A model generated the notes under the pieces. The model was not told the DNA's origin. It ran no database searches and saw only the letters and a program-made list of their open reading frames with translations. This document shows, one piece after another, positions 8,389 to 19,700 of a stretch of 39,755 nucleotides of DNA. A program made the position numbers and the translations under genes. The DNA comes from an uncultured Acidiferrobacteraceae bacterium (GTDB lineage Bacteria; Pseudomonadota; Gammaproteobacteria; Arenicellales; UBA868): contig CAJWEF010000006.1 in NCBI GenBank assembly GCA_913031305.1, forward strand, positions 1 through 39,755, given 5' to 3'. Position 1 is the stretch's first letter. The number at the start of each line of letters is the position of its first letter.

Positions 8389-9630
8389 ATGAAAGATCAC
8401 ACCCGCGTGATCATGCATGCTGATATGGATGCGTTTTACGCCTCGGTGGAGCAGCGCGACCACCCCGAGTTGCAAGGCCGACCACTGGCAGTGGGTGGAG
8501 ACAGCACGCGCGGGGTCGTGGCTGCGGCCAGTTATGAGGCCCGGCGTTTTGGGGTGCGCTCTGCGATGCCTTCCGTTGAAGCTCGACGACGCTGCCCCGA
8601 GCTGATTTTTGTACGGGGCAACATGGGCCTGTACAAAAAAGAATCAACTCGGTTGTTCGACATTTTTGGTGAATTCTCGCCAGCAGTAGAACGGATCTCT
8701 CTGGATGAGGCTTTTCTCGATCTGACCGGCAGCGCGCGTCTTATGGGCCCGGCGAAACAAGTGGGGCAGCGCTTGCGCAAACGGGTACACGACCAACTGG
8801 CGCTGCCGATTTCCGTGGGTATCGCACCAGTCAAGATGGTAGCCAAAATCGCAAGCGCTGCGGCCAAGCCTGATGGATTGCTCGAAGTGACAGCCAGCGA
8901 GATGAAGCAGTTTCTCGAACCCCTGCCGGTCGGACGCATCTGGGGTGTGGGGCCGGTGGCTCAAGAACGCCTTGAGGCATTGGGGTTTCACACGATTGGT
9001 GATGTTGCGTGCGCAGACAATGACATCCTGCATCATTCATTGGGGGATTGGGGCATTGAAATTGCACAACTCGCCCGTGGCGAGGATATCCGTGATGTCG
9101 AGCCTTACCGTGAGGCAGTCTCCTACAGCGAGGAACATACCTTTGTAAAAGATGTAACAGCAAAACACGAATTAGAGCCTTTAGTGCGCGAACACGCAGA
9201 GTCCGTTGCCCGACGATTGCGACATGATGGTGTCCGTGCACACACCGTGGTGCTGAAATGGAAATCGGCCCAACGTAATGCACCCGGCGCCAGAGGTTAT
9301 CCGGTGTTTACCCGACGCACGACACTGACACAACCTACGGATGATGGCCGTACTATTGCCGAAAATGCCATCGGATTGCTGCACCGTTGCGGGCCAAACG
9401 GAGCGATTCGCCTGCTTGGTGTGGGATGCACCGGCCTGACCGGTGAATCCGCAGACCAGTTATCGCTGTTTGACGCGAGCACGAATGCGCGCCGCTCAAC
9501 CCTGAACCAAACGGTAGATCAGATCACTCGACGCTTTGGCAAAAAAGCGATTGGCGCGCTTGCGCGCAAAGATCGTGAACAGGTAGGACTGTCGATGCAG
9601 GTTAAGCGCGGCGACGAGACGGACGACTAA
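8389..9630 (+). CDS. dinB: DNA polymerase IV (Y-family translesion polymerase)
   Basis: The 413-residue protein has the Y-family catalytic motifs HADMDAFYASVEQ near residue 10 and ISLDEAFLDLTG near residue 103, holding the metal-binding Asp and Asp-Glu residues. It also has the helix-hairpin-helix thumb segment (GRIWGVGPVAQERLEALGF) and a little-finger domain. Near residue 360 it carries QLSLF, the sliding-clamp binding motif, about 50 residues before the C terminus rather than at the very end as in E. coli Pol IV. The tail beyond it is rich in Arg and Lys. It would copy past DNA lesions with low fidelity. The gene overlaps the convergent M20 gene by 29 bases. No SOS operator was seen upstream, so damage induction is not supported. 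Confidence 0.95.
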   Translation: MKDHTRVIMHADMDAFYASVEQRDHPELQGRPLAVGGDSTRGVVAAASYEARRFGVRSAMPSVEARRRCPELIFVRGNMGLYKKESTRLFDIFGEFSPAVERISLDEAFLDLTGSARLMGPAKQVGQRLRKRVHDQLALPISVGIAPVKMVAKIASAAAKPDGLLEVTASEMKQFLEPLPVGRIWGVGPVAQERLEALGFHTIGDVACADNDILHHSLGDWGIEIAQLARGEDIRDVEPYREAVSYSEEHTFVKDVTAKHELEPLVREHAESVARRLRHDGVRAHTVVLKWKSAQRNAPGARGYPVFTRRTTLTQPTDDGRTIAENAIGLLHRCGPNGAIRLLGVGCTGLTGESADQLSLFDASTNARRSTLNQTVDQITRRFGKKAIGALARKDREQVGLSMQVKRGDETDD

Positions 9631-10930
9631 GGGGCTCAAGACCGCACCAGTTACCCACAAAAAGGGCAATGGTGCCCGTGACCCGTTTCAAAGATTCCAG
9701 GCTGACACGCTCATCAAAAGCATGGATATCTTTTGAGACCGGCCCGTATACCAGACATGGGCAATCATCATACAGGACGAATACCCTGCCATCGAGATAA
9801 CCGGGTGTTACAAAAGACTCCAGACTCGAGCCAAAACTGACGGCGTGGGCCTGGCCCAGCACCTGCTCTGCCATACTGCCTTCTTCCAGCACATAGCCAC
9901 GGGCGAAGAACCCGTTGTACTCAACCTGCGGCGGGTTGTCGCGCAGGAAGGGATGATCCCGGGCGTGTGCGTTGATGCAATCCTCAATCTCCTTTGCCGC
10001 ATCGCGTGGATCGATGCCGGGATAGATCGCCGCGCGCACATCCAGGGTGCACCAGGACGGCACCGACGAGGCCCAGTCACCCCCATTGATCCGGCCGATG
10101 TTGAAATTGATCGGGTGATCGAGCGAATCAAAGTAACGATGCTCAAAGCGTTCTTCATTCCAGCGGGCTTCGAGTGCCTTGAGCGCCGGAATCAGTGTCA
10201 TCGCAGACTCGATCGCATTGGCCCCCTGCCCGGCCTCACGCACATGTACCGGCCGGCCGCGCAGATGAATGCGAAACCAGATCACCCCGGCATTGGCTCG
10301 TACCAGCATATTCTCCTCGGGCTCGGGAATCAGTGCTGCATCGGCACGGTAGCCGCGAACCAGGGCCGAGAGCGCGCCATTGCCGGTGCATTCTTCTTCA
10401 GTCACCGACTGCACATGCAACCGAGCTGCTGGCTGCCAGCCTAATGTCTCAAGCGCATCCAGCGCTGCCAGGTTGGCACACAAACCCCCTTTCATGTCAG
10501 CACCACCGCGCCCGTAGAGCCAATCACCCTCAACCCAGGGCTCAAAAGGGGGCCGGGCCCACATATCGAGCGGCCCGGTGGGTACAACGTCCACATGACC
10601 ATTAAGGATCAGTGAGCGACCCTGTTCTTGATCCGGGGTATGGGTGCCCACCACATTAATCGCGTTATCGTAATTGACCTTGACCGGGGAAAACCCCGGA
10701 TGACTCTGTATGTCGTCGATATCGATTGACCACCGGTCCATGGTGTAGCCACGCGATGCCAGCGCCTCGTAGTAATGATCCTGCGCCGCACGCTCGTTGC
10801 CGCGGGTGGAATCCAAAGCCATCATCTGCTTTGTCAAATCGATCTGGCGATCAAAGCCTTTAGCAACCGCAGCGAGAATCTCGCGTGCGAGCTCCGGCGC
10901 TACCGGCTTGGGTACAGCCGACGAATTCAT
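9602..10930 (-). CDS. M20-family metallohydrolase (ArgE/DapE-like deacylase or peptidase)
   Basis: The 442-residue product has the complete M20 metal site: the His motif NGHVDVVPTG, the bridging Asp in YGRGGADMKGG, the Glu pair in TEEECTGNG, the acidic residue in IPEPEEN, and a late His in KDIHAFDE. The middle (about residues 190-310) is the lid and dimerisation domain. Family members remove acyl groups or cleave dipeptides using two zinc ions. The ATG at 10930 was chosen because it lies four bases after the stop of the upstream guanidino-enzyme gene, whereas the longer frame from 11026 runs back into that gene. Co-transcription suggests that the two enzymes act on the same compound, perhaps an acylated or peptide-linked guanidino compound. 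N-acetylornithine deacetylase proper is possible but not shown. Confidence 0.88.
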   Translation of the reverse strand: MNSSAVPKPVAPELAREILAAVAKGFDRQIDLTKQMMALDSTRGNERAAQDHYYEALASRGYTMDRWSIDIDDIQSHPGFSPVKVNYDNAINVVGTHTPDQEQGRSLILNGHVDVVPTGPLDMWARPPFEPWVEGDWLYGRGGADMKGGLCANLAALDALETLGWQPAARLHVQSVTEEECTGNGALSALVRGYRADAALIPEPEENMLVRANAGVIWFRIHLRGRPVHVREAGQGANAIESAMTLIPALKALEARWNEERFEHRYFDSLDHPINFNIGRINGGDWASSVPSWCTLDVRAAIYPGIDPRDAAKEIEDCINAHARDHPFLRDNPPQVEYNGFFARGYVLEEGSMAEQVLGQAHAVSFGSSLESFVTPGYLDGRVFVLYDDCPCLVYGPVSKDIHAFDERVSLESLKRVTGTIALFVGNWCGLEPLSRPSRRRA

Positions 10931-10934
10931 GCGT

Positions 10935-11924
10935 TCAGGGATCCCGCCAGATGGCATGCGTGGAGCAGGAAACACAGCCACCCCAATGGCTGACATGATC
11001 GTAGTCGATCTCGATGGGCTCAACACCCCGGCGGGCGAGTTCGTCGCAGACCCGACCCACCCCCTTGGGAATCACATAGCGTTTGTCGTCCAGGCTTACA
11101 CCTACAGTGGCAAACAACAGTGCTTCGGCTTCAGTTAACTCGATCACATCCCAGTCTGAAAGCGGCGCCGGCAACGGCTCCTTGAGCTCGTCCCGGTACA
11201 GCAGCAATACACCCTCAGAAACCAGAACCATAATACCCAGCAGGTGCAAAATGCTGCCGTGCATCGGCATCCGATGAACCTGGTAGCCGAAAGGCTCGAT
11301 GTAATCCGCCAGCCAATCTGTGCCGGCACGATTGCTGGCGATATCTGACTCACCCACAAAAAGATGATTCTGGTAGCAGATGATGTCGCCACCTTCCAGA
11401 TACGGCCCAGGCCCATCACTGGAAGGTGAAAATGGCTGTACGGCAGGCATCACCACGTGATGCGCCTCGGAATCGGCTGCGAGCAAGGGTGCCACTATCT
11501 CGCGCAGTGGAAACACTTCCTTGCGCCGATAGGCTCGGCGAATATTCACCTCAAGGTAATGCTTGCCCACGGTGTACACGGGATCTGCCGGGTACAACAA
11601 CGAAGCCCCGGGCTGTAAATCAGCAAGGTAAGCGCGCTCCTCTTCGCTATAAGGCCTTGGCCGGTAGACCTTGATGCCGTTATCCTGATAGAGGGCCGCC
11701 AGATTATCCAACTGTTGGGCAGTTTTTTCCCAGCGTTCAGGCATCGCACTGCGGATATCCAGCGGCTGGTCACCGCAGGCTTTTAGTGCGGCTTGAACCT
11801 CGTCGTTGTAATGGTGCAGCGTCGGATTAAAAGGTGGCAGCGCAAGGCCCTCCACACTGCCCACGATCGCACTGCGTAGGTTTCCAAAATCGGTATACGC
11901 TCCGAATCCCTCACTCTCACCCAT
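10935..11924 (-). CDS. Guanidino-group-modifying enzyme (amidinotransferase/deiminase superfamily)
   Basis: The 329-residue protein fits the superfamily that includes arginine deiminase, dimethylarginine hydrolase and glycine amidinotransferase. The EGGD motif (YLEGGDIICYQNHLFVGESD) supplies the acidic residues that grip a guanidino group. A His in HGSILHLLG is the likely general base, and the C-terminal GGCVSCSTH segment holds the probable nucleophile Cys (second Cys, ten residues from the end). The usual Asp after the catalytic His (HLD) is Leu here (HLLG), which may reflect a different substrate or reaction. ATG at 11924 has GGAG eight bases upstream; an in-frame ATG at 11930 is too close to that site. 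The next gene starts four bases after its stop, so the pair forms an operon. Substrate and reaction are not known. Confidence 0.75.
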   Translation of the reverse strand: MGESEGFGAYTDFGNLRSAIVGSVEGLALPPFNPTLHHYNDEVQAALKACGDQPLDIRSAMPERWEKTAQQLDNLAALYQDNGIKVYRPRPYSEEERAYLADLQPGASLLYPADPVYTVGKHYLEVNIRRAYRRKEVFPLREIVAPLLAADSEAHHVVMPAVQPFSPSSDGPGPYLEGGDIICYQNHLFVGESDIASNRAGTDWLADYIEPFGYQVHRMPMHGSILHLLGIMVLVSEGVLLLYRDELKEPLPAPLSDWDVIELTEAEALLFATVGVSLDDKRYVIPKGVGRVCDELARRGVEPIEIDYDHVSHWGGCVSCSTHAIWRDP

Positions 11925-11937
11925 CGTCATTTCTCCC

Positions 11938-11964
11938 AAGAAAGGCTGGCGAAACCCGCCAGCC
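11938..11964 (-). terminator. Hairpin before the guanidino-enzyme gene
   Basis: GGCTGGCG (11944-11951) and CGCCAGCC (11957-11964) form a perfect 8-bp stem with a 5-base loop. On the minus strand it is followed by TTTCTT, then the ribosome site and the ATG at 11924. It could end transcripts of the upstream phosphoesterase gene or act in the leader of the guanidino-enzyme mRNA. The T-tract is weak. Confidence 0.45.
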
Positions 11965-12050
11965 AGAATCATCAGCTCTACAGGCCCTGGACTGCTGAGC
12001 TCCTGATTGCGAATTATGGCTCCTGATCAGCGCCAGGACCCTAAGATTAC

Positions 12051-12584
12051 TCAGGCAACGACAGATTGGGAAGGGCTGATCTCGCCACTGCGGTATTCGG
12101 TAATCTGCCATCCTGTTGCGTCGGCATCGAGCAACATACATGAAGCACCCCCTTTGGTATCCTCCTGACCTGCGGCTCCCGGGTTAAGCACCCAGGGCGC
12201 CTGAGTGCAGTCACAACGGCGGATATGGGTATGGCCATAAACAATGGCCCGGGCCGCGGGATATTTAGCGCGCAGGCGCTGGTGGTAATAACGGGTATCC
12301 CAGATACGGTGACCGTGCTCTACCGCCAACACGCCACCAGGCAAATCGACCTGTGCCGATTCGGCCAGATCCACGAGCCCCGTCGAATTATCGTCAGGCC
12401 ATTTTTGCGATGGATCATTATTGCCCCTAACCGCGATCAGTTCGCCGTTATCAGGCCTGATCGACTCCAGAACGGATAGCCCGCCAATATCTCCTGCGTG
12501 CACAACACAATCGGCGACGCGGGCCATTTCCTTAATAAAAGGTGCCACGAAGCCGTGGGTATCGGATAACAAGACAACTCTCAT
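12051..12584 (-). CDS. YfcE/MJ0936-family metallophosphoesterase
   Basis: A 177-residue calcineurin-like phosphoesterase of the small bacterial type. The metal-binding motifs are all present: LLSDTHG near the N terminus, HAGDIGG, RGNND, and the late VEHGH and YGHTHIRR. The family hydrolyses phosphodiesters with two metal ions; the natural substrate of YfcE-type enzymes is not settled. ATG at 12584 is preferred because LLSDTHG should sit near the start; a TTG at 12599 would add five residues. The gene is separated from lgt and from the guanidino-enzyme gene by more than 120 bases on each side, so it is probably a single-gene unit. Confidence 0.85.
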   Translation of the reverse strand: MRVVLLSDTHGFVAPFIKEMARVADCVVHAGDIGGLSVLESIRPDNGELIAVRGNNDPSQKWPDDNSTGLVDLAESAQVDLPGGVLAVEHGHRIWDTRYYHQRLRAKYPAARAIVYGHTHIRRCDCTQAPWVLNPGAAGQEDTKGGASCMLLDADATGWQITEYRSGEISPSQSVVA

Positions 12585-12736
12585 GTAACAGATTCCCAAT
12601 GAAAAATCAGTCGCCAGTCTAGAAGATCAAACAAACAAAGACTAATTAACTTTTGCAAACACGGGATCAGTCGGTCTTGTGTGCCTGCCGTCCCAACTCG
12701 CTAAAAGATCAGTTTCTGAAATGCTCGCCTATTAAA

Positions 12737-13531
12737 TCAACGTGAGAGTTTGTCGGGCTTTGCCTGAACTCTTAACAACAGCCAACATCCCACCAGGGCC
12801 ACCGGCAAACTGAGTAACTGACCCATCGTTACCCACTCCAAAGCCACGGTACCCAGGTGTGCATCCGGTTCACGGAAAAACTCCACGGCGAAACGCATCA
12901 CAGCATAAGCCACAAGAAAAAGCCCGCTGACGCGACCCAGGCTGCGCGGCCGGGCTGAATACACCCAGATCAGCAGAAACAGCACCACGCCCTCAAGACC
13001 AGCCTCATACAGCTGTGAGGGGTGCCTCGGCAGCGTCCCTGCCGCGGGGAAAACCATTGCCCAGGGTGAATCGCTGACCCGTCCCCACAATTCCTGGTTG
13101 ATAAAGTTACCGATTCGCCCCGCGCATAGGCCAGGCGCACACAATGGTGTCAAAAAATCAGCCACCGACAGGAAGCTCTTAGAAAAGCGACGTGCAAAAA
13201 GAAATACAGCGATACTGGCACCAATCAAGCCGCCATGAAACGACATCCCACCGGACCAGACTGACAACAGCTCCACCGGGTGCAAAAAATAGTAGCCAGG
13301 GTTATAAAACACCACGTACCCCAGGCGGCCACCAACCACAGCACCAATGGCCACATAAAATACCAGATCCCAGACTTGTGAAGAAGTCCAGTCGACATCA
13401 GCCTTGCGGGCACGATAAAGACCCAGCATACCGCCAGTCATGAAGGCGATCAGGTACATAACACCGTACCAGTGCACAACCAGCGGCCCTACGCTGATCG
13501 CAACCGGATTAATGTCGGGATAAATTAACAT
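12737..13531 (-). CDS. lgt: Prolipoprotein diacylglyceryl transferase
   Basis: The 264-residue integral membrane protein attaches diacylglycerol from phosphatidylglycerol to the lipobox Cys of prolipoproteins, the first step of lipoprotein maturation. It shows the Lgt signature GRIGNFINQELWGR near residue 140, the VWSGGMSFHGGLIG segment holding the essential His near residue 100, the opening YPDINPVAISVGPLVVHWYG and about seven membrane segments. The length is typical. ATG at 13531 fits the usual Lgt start; a TTG at 13546 lies further upstream. It is not paired with thyA as in E. coli. The divergent gene for an exported protein begins about 200 bases away, leaving room for promoters in both directions. 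A LysM lipoprotein encoded further along the window is among its likely clients. Confidence 0.95.
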   Translation of the reverse strand: MLIYPDINPVAISVGPLVVHWYGVMYLIAFMTGGMLGLYRARKADVDWTSSQVWDLVFYVAIGAVVGGRLGYVVFYNPGYYFLHPVELLSVWSGGMSFHGGLIGASIAVFLFARRFSKSFLSVADFLTPLCAPGLCAGRIGNFINQELWGRVSDSPWAMVFPAAGTLPRHPSQLYEAGLEGVVLFLLIWVYSARPRSLGRVSGLFLVAYAVMRFAVEFFREPDAHLGTVALEWVTMGQLLSLPVALVGCWLLLRVQAKPDKLSR

Positions 13532-13728
13532 TGCCTGTCGAGCCAATAAATAAAAAGAGTGTTCAGATCAAAAACGGGTATCCGAGTATAGCCGTTCGCT
13601 TCCTGTGTTATCGTGACGCTGCTAGCGGAAAAATATGTATGATTAGACCGCCTTCCACGTCTTATCAATTACGGCAACCCGGGCTCTTGCGACCAGATCA
13701 ACATACAAACCAAGCACCAGGACGACTG

Positions 13729-14589
13729 ATGCATAAGATGTACAAAGTGCTGGCTAACATCAGCGCTTGTTGGGTTCTCGCTCAGGGTGCGCTGCAAACC
13801 AGGCGCCGCATTGGCCAGATGGCTGCAGCCGCCCTGCTTGCCTTCGCAGTCCAATCATCAGAGGCGGCTACCCGATTTCTGATCGACACCATCGATAACG
13901 GTATAGCCGGCAAAGCGCAGATACTGATCAGCGATGGCCGTATCCGACTGACCCATTCCGCCACACCGCGCCAGGAGATACTATTCTCGGCCAGCGACCG
14001 ACAGGTGCTCTTGATCCGACACGCCCGAAAGGAACTTACCCGGGTTGATCCCGATGCAATACAACGCTCAGTCGATCAGGTCTCGGGCATTGCCACGCAA
14101 CTGCAAGCGCATCGTGACAACCTGACTGAGGAAAAACGCGCGCAACTTGACGCGATGCTAAAAAGCCTGGGTATCGCCGACCCAGCCGGTATGTCCGCAA
14201 CAGCTCTGACAATAACGGCTACGGGGCAAGCCGGCCAGGTGGCCGAGCGGGCATGTCAGTGGTGGGCCATCAACCAGGGTGAAAAACTTACCGGACGCAC
14301 CTGTCTTGCCGACAATGAAACCCTGGCAATCGACAATGGGGATTTCGCCACACTGCTGACCCTGGCTACTTATGTCCATGAGTTGCAGCGCACTGCAGGC
14401 ACACTGCTGTCGACGCTGGGTTTCTCACTTCCCCCGATTGGTCTTGGCGACGGACGATCAATACCGATCCGCCTTGAGAGCACGGCACAAGGTATTGTCG
14501 CTACCCTTAGCGCTGTGGATCACCTGGACGTGTCATTGCGTCTGTTGGCGCCGAGCGGCTACCGGGTTATCGAGATGTCTCAAAACTAA
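13729..14589 (+). CDS. Exported protein of unknown function, weakly like DUF4412 proteins
   Basis: A 286-residue protein with a long N-terminal region, three arginines and then a hydrophobic stretch ending in AVQSSEAA, which looks like a secretion signal with a 30-residue leader. The mature start (TRFLIDTIDNG...ILISDGRIRL, then ILFSASDRQVLLIRHARKEL) resembles the beta-strand pattern of small exported DUF4412-type proteins, in which a strand of 'ISDGRIR' type is followed by a 'stored as a variable, then bound' pair of strands. A helical middle follows (about residues 110-150). ATG at 13729 has AGGA seven bases upstream; the frame is open further back to 13531, but that would overlap lgt. It probably resides in the periplasm. 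The role is unknown. It converges on the acetoacetyl-CoA synthetase gene with only 16 bases between. Confidence 0.72.
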   Translation: MHKMYKVLANISACWVLAQGALQTRRRIGQMAAAALLAFAVQSSEAATRFLIDTIDNGIAGKAQILISDGRIRLTHSATPRQEILFSASDRQVLLIRHARKELTRVDPDAIQRSVDQVSGIATQLQAHRDNLTEEKRAQLDAMLKSLGIADPAGMSATALTITATGQAGQVAERACQWWAINQGEKLTGRTCLADNETLAIDNGDFATLLTLATYVHELQRTAGTLLSTLGFSLPPIGLGDGRSIPIRLESTAQGIVATLSAVDHLDVSLRLLAPSGYRVIEMSQN

Positions 14590-14605
14590 GGCTTTACCAA
14601 CTCCC

Positions 14606-16558
<1,953 letters not shown>

Positions 16559-16686
16559 AATTTACTCCCATTAAATGTGGTGCCTGAAAGGCCAGCAGAT
16601 AGTATCTGTGCCTTAACGCGGTGATGGCCTTTCCATGCAACCGTATCCGTTCACATCAATCTCGTCAAAACAATTTAACCCTTCTT

Positions 16687-16704
16687 GGAATTCACGTATA
16701 TTCC
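16687..16704. promoter_or_regulatory. Inverted repeat in aacS/gdhB divergent region
   Basis: GGAAT and ATTCC flank an ACGT core in an 18-base imperfect palindrome (GGAATTCACGTATATTCC), 47 bases before the glutamate dehydrogenase start. It could be an operator for one or both divergent genes; no regulator can be named. Confidence 0.3.
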
Positions 16705-16750
16705 GACCTGCTTGCCCCCTTGCAGCAAAGGGCCGTGGAGGCCTCACTAG

Positions 16751-19700
16751 ATGTCAGTCACACCGCATTTCACACTTGATAAGCTGATTCAACAGCTATC
16801 CGATCTTGCCCGGGAAAGGCTTCCAGCGAGACAGGTCGAGCGCGCAAGGTCCTTTTTCAAAGCCTATTACCACCGAGTACCCACCGAGGATCTGGAACAG
16901 GCTCCCTTGGACGACCTTTACGGGGCAGCCCTGGCTCACCTTAAGTTTGCACAGCGCCGAGTAGCTGGGAACGCCTGCCTGCGTATCTACAACCCCACGA
17001 CCGAAGTTCACGGCTGGCAGACGCGGCACAGTGTGGTCGAGATTGTCGTTGATGACATGGCCTTTCTGGTCGATTCCATCCGCATGGCCCTGAACCGACT
17101 GGGTCATACCATTCATCTGACAGTTCATCCCGTGATCAGCGTCGAGCGTGATCCCGATGGCACCATGGTAGCTCTGAATAATCAGGACGAAGAAGCCTGT
17201 AAAGAATCGTTTTTGTCTTTTCAGTTCAGCCACCAGACTACGCCGGGGCGCCTTGCGGCAATCACGCAGGAAATTAACCGCGTCCTCGCCGAGGTCCGAG
17301 CCGCTGATACCGACTGGGAAGCCATGCGTGATCTGGCTTTGGCGACCGCCGAGGGTATCCATCCCGATCACCCCCCGCTGGATCCGGAATCCGCTGGCGA
17401 AGTGGCGGCCCTTTGCCACTGGATTGCAGATGATCACTTTACTTTCCTTGGGGCCATTGAATTTGACGCCCTGGCAGGCGAAGAACCGTCATTGGTCGCG
17501 CGGGCGGACTCGGCACTGGGCATCTTGCGCCCACAACCCCAATCAGACTTGAACCAACGCCTTCTTGTGCTGCCTTCAGAACTACCGGGCTATCTTAACG
17601 AATCCGACCCGTTACTACTTACTAAATCCAGCAAACGCTCGCTCGTACACCGCCCGGCTTACATGGACTTGATAGCGGTACGGCATTTTAATGCACAGGG
17701 CCAGTTAACCGGTGAGACCTGCCTGCTGGGCCTTTTTTCTGCAGCTGCCTACACTCACAGCGTAGCTGATGTGCCTGTTCTGCGGCGCAAACTTAAGCAC
17801 GTGCTACAGCGCAGCGGGCTTCCCGAAAACGGACATGGCATTAAGGTATTGCAGAATCTCGTTGAAAGTTACCCGCGAGATGATCTGTTCCAGATCGGTG
17901 ATGAAGAACTGTACTCGATCACTATCGGAATGCTCGAGCTACAGGAGCGTCAACGTACCCGCCTGTTTCAACGCCGTGACCGTTTCGGACGCTTTTATTC
18001 CTGTCTGGTTTTTGTTCCGCGTGACCTGTTTAACAGCGATCTGCGGCAGAAAATAGGAAACATTCTTCTGCAAGCCTATGCCGGCCACACACTTCAGTTC
18101 GATGTGCATTTTTCCGACTCGGTGCTGGCGCGGATTCATTACCTGATTAGCGTCGATCCCGAGGGTGCGCTCTCGCCAGACACTGTGGCCCTCGAGCAAC
18201 GCATAGCGCAAGCCGCGCGGTCATGGCGAGAAGGCTTGCACTCATCGCTCGAAACCGAATATGCAGGGGAGGCTGCCCTGGCTCGCTTCGAAACCTGGGG
18301 CGATGGCTTTCCAACCGCTTATCAGGAAGAGTTCACTCCCCAGTACGGGGCCTGTGATCTGGAACAGATTGTCGCTGCCGAGCAAAGCTCGCAGTTGGGT
18401 ATTGAACTGTATCGCGAGCGCGACAGTCAGGCCAATCGCGCACAGCTTAAGCTTTATTCTCCAGGCGCCGCGGCTGTCCTCTCGGATGTTCTGCCGGTCA
18501 TCGAGAATATGGGTCTTCGTGTTTTATCTGAACGCCCCTACCGGATAACAAGCCAGGAAGGTGCGCTGGTTTTCCTGCATGTGTTTGATCTGGAAGACCG
18601 TGACCGCAGCGACATTGATGTCGATAACGGCAAACATCATTTTGAAACTGTGCTGCAACGGGTCTGGTCTCGTCAGGCAGACAACGACGGCTTCAACCGA
18701 CTGGTGCTGCGTGCTGGTCTCGACTGGAAAGAGATCACGTTATTACGCGCAGCCTATCGCTACCTGAGGCAACTGCGTTTTCGGTACAGCCAGGATTATG
18801 TGATTGAGACCCTGGCAGGCAACCCGCATATGGCCATCCGGGTCATCCGACTGTTTCGCGCCCGCTTTGATCCAGATCTGGCCGGTGATCGCGCCGAAAC
18901 AGTACAGAACATAAGAGATGAAATCGCGGCTGGGCTTGAACGGGTTACCAATCTAGACGAAGACCGTATTCTCTCGGCTTTCGTTAATCTTATTGAGTCG
19001 ATGCTTCGAACCAACTATTTTCAAGACCATCACCGCGAGCACCCGTGGCGACTCTCGTTCAAGATCAACTGTAGCGCCATTACCCGCATGCCCCGGCCCC
19101 GGCCGATGGCGGAGATCTTCGTCTACTCATCCCGGGTCGAGGCGATCCACCTGCGCGGCGGTAAAGTAGCCCGGGGTGGCCTGCGCTGGTCTGATCGCCC
19201 GGAAGATTTTCGCACCGAAGTCCTGGGGCTTGTCAAAGCACAGATCGCCAAGAACGCTGTCATTATCCCGGTCGGCTCCAAAGGCGGGTTTATTGCGCGG
19301 CGCCTATCCGAACTCGAACCCGGTGAGCGCGGCGATGAAGTACGCTCTTGCTACCAGACTTTCATCCGCGGCCTGCTCGATCTGACAGATAATCGCCGTG
19401 GCGATTCCGTCATTCCACCGCCCCGCGTTGTACGCTACGACGAAGATGATCCCTACCTGGTCGTTGCCGCCGATAAGGGAACAGCAACGTTCTCGGATCT
19501 TGCCAACGACGTGGCGGCTGAATACGATTACTGGCTGGGGGACGCCTTTGCTTCGGGAGGCAAGACTGGCTACGACCACAAGGCCATGGGCATCACTGCC
19601 CGTGGTGCGTGGGAGTCAGTCAAGCGCTTGTTCCGCGATCTGGATATTGATACCCAGGCGCAACCTTTTACCGTTCTGGGTATTGGCGACATGTCCGGGG

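Noticed and set aside
9845-10444. 199-residue plus-strand frame opposite the M20 gene
   Set aside because: The opposite strand encodes a complete M20 enzyme with all metal ligands; this frame is a shadow.
16796-17437. 213-residue minus-strand frame inside the glutamate dehydrogenase gene
   Set aside because: It lies within a continuous, well-matched 1605-residue gene and shows no family features.
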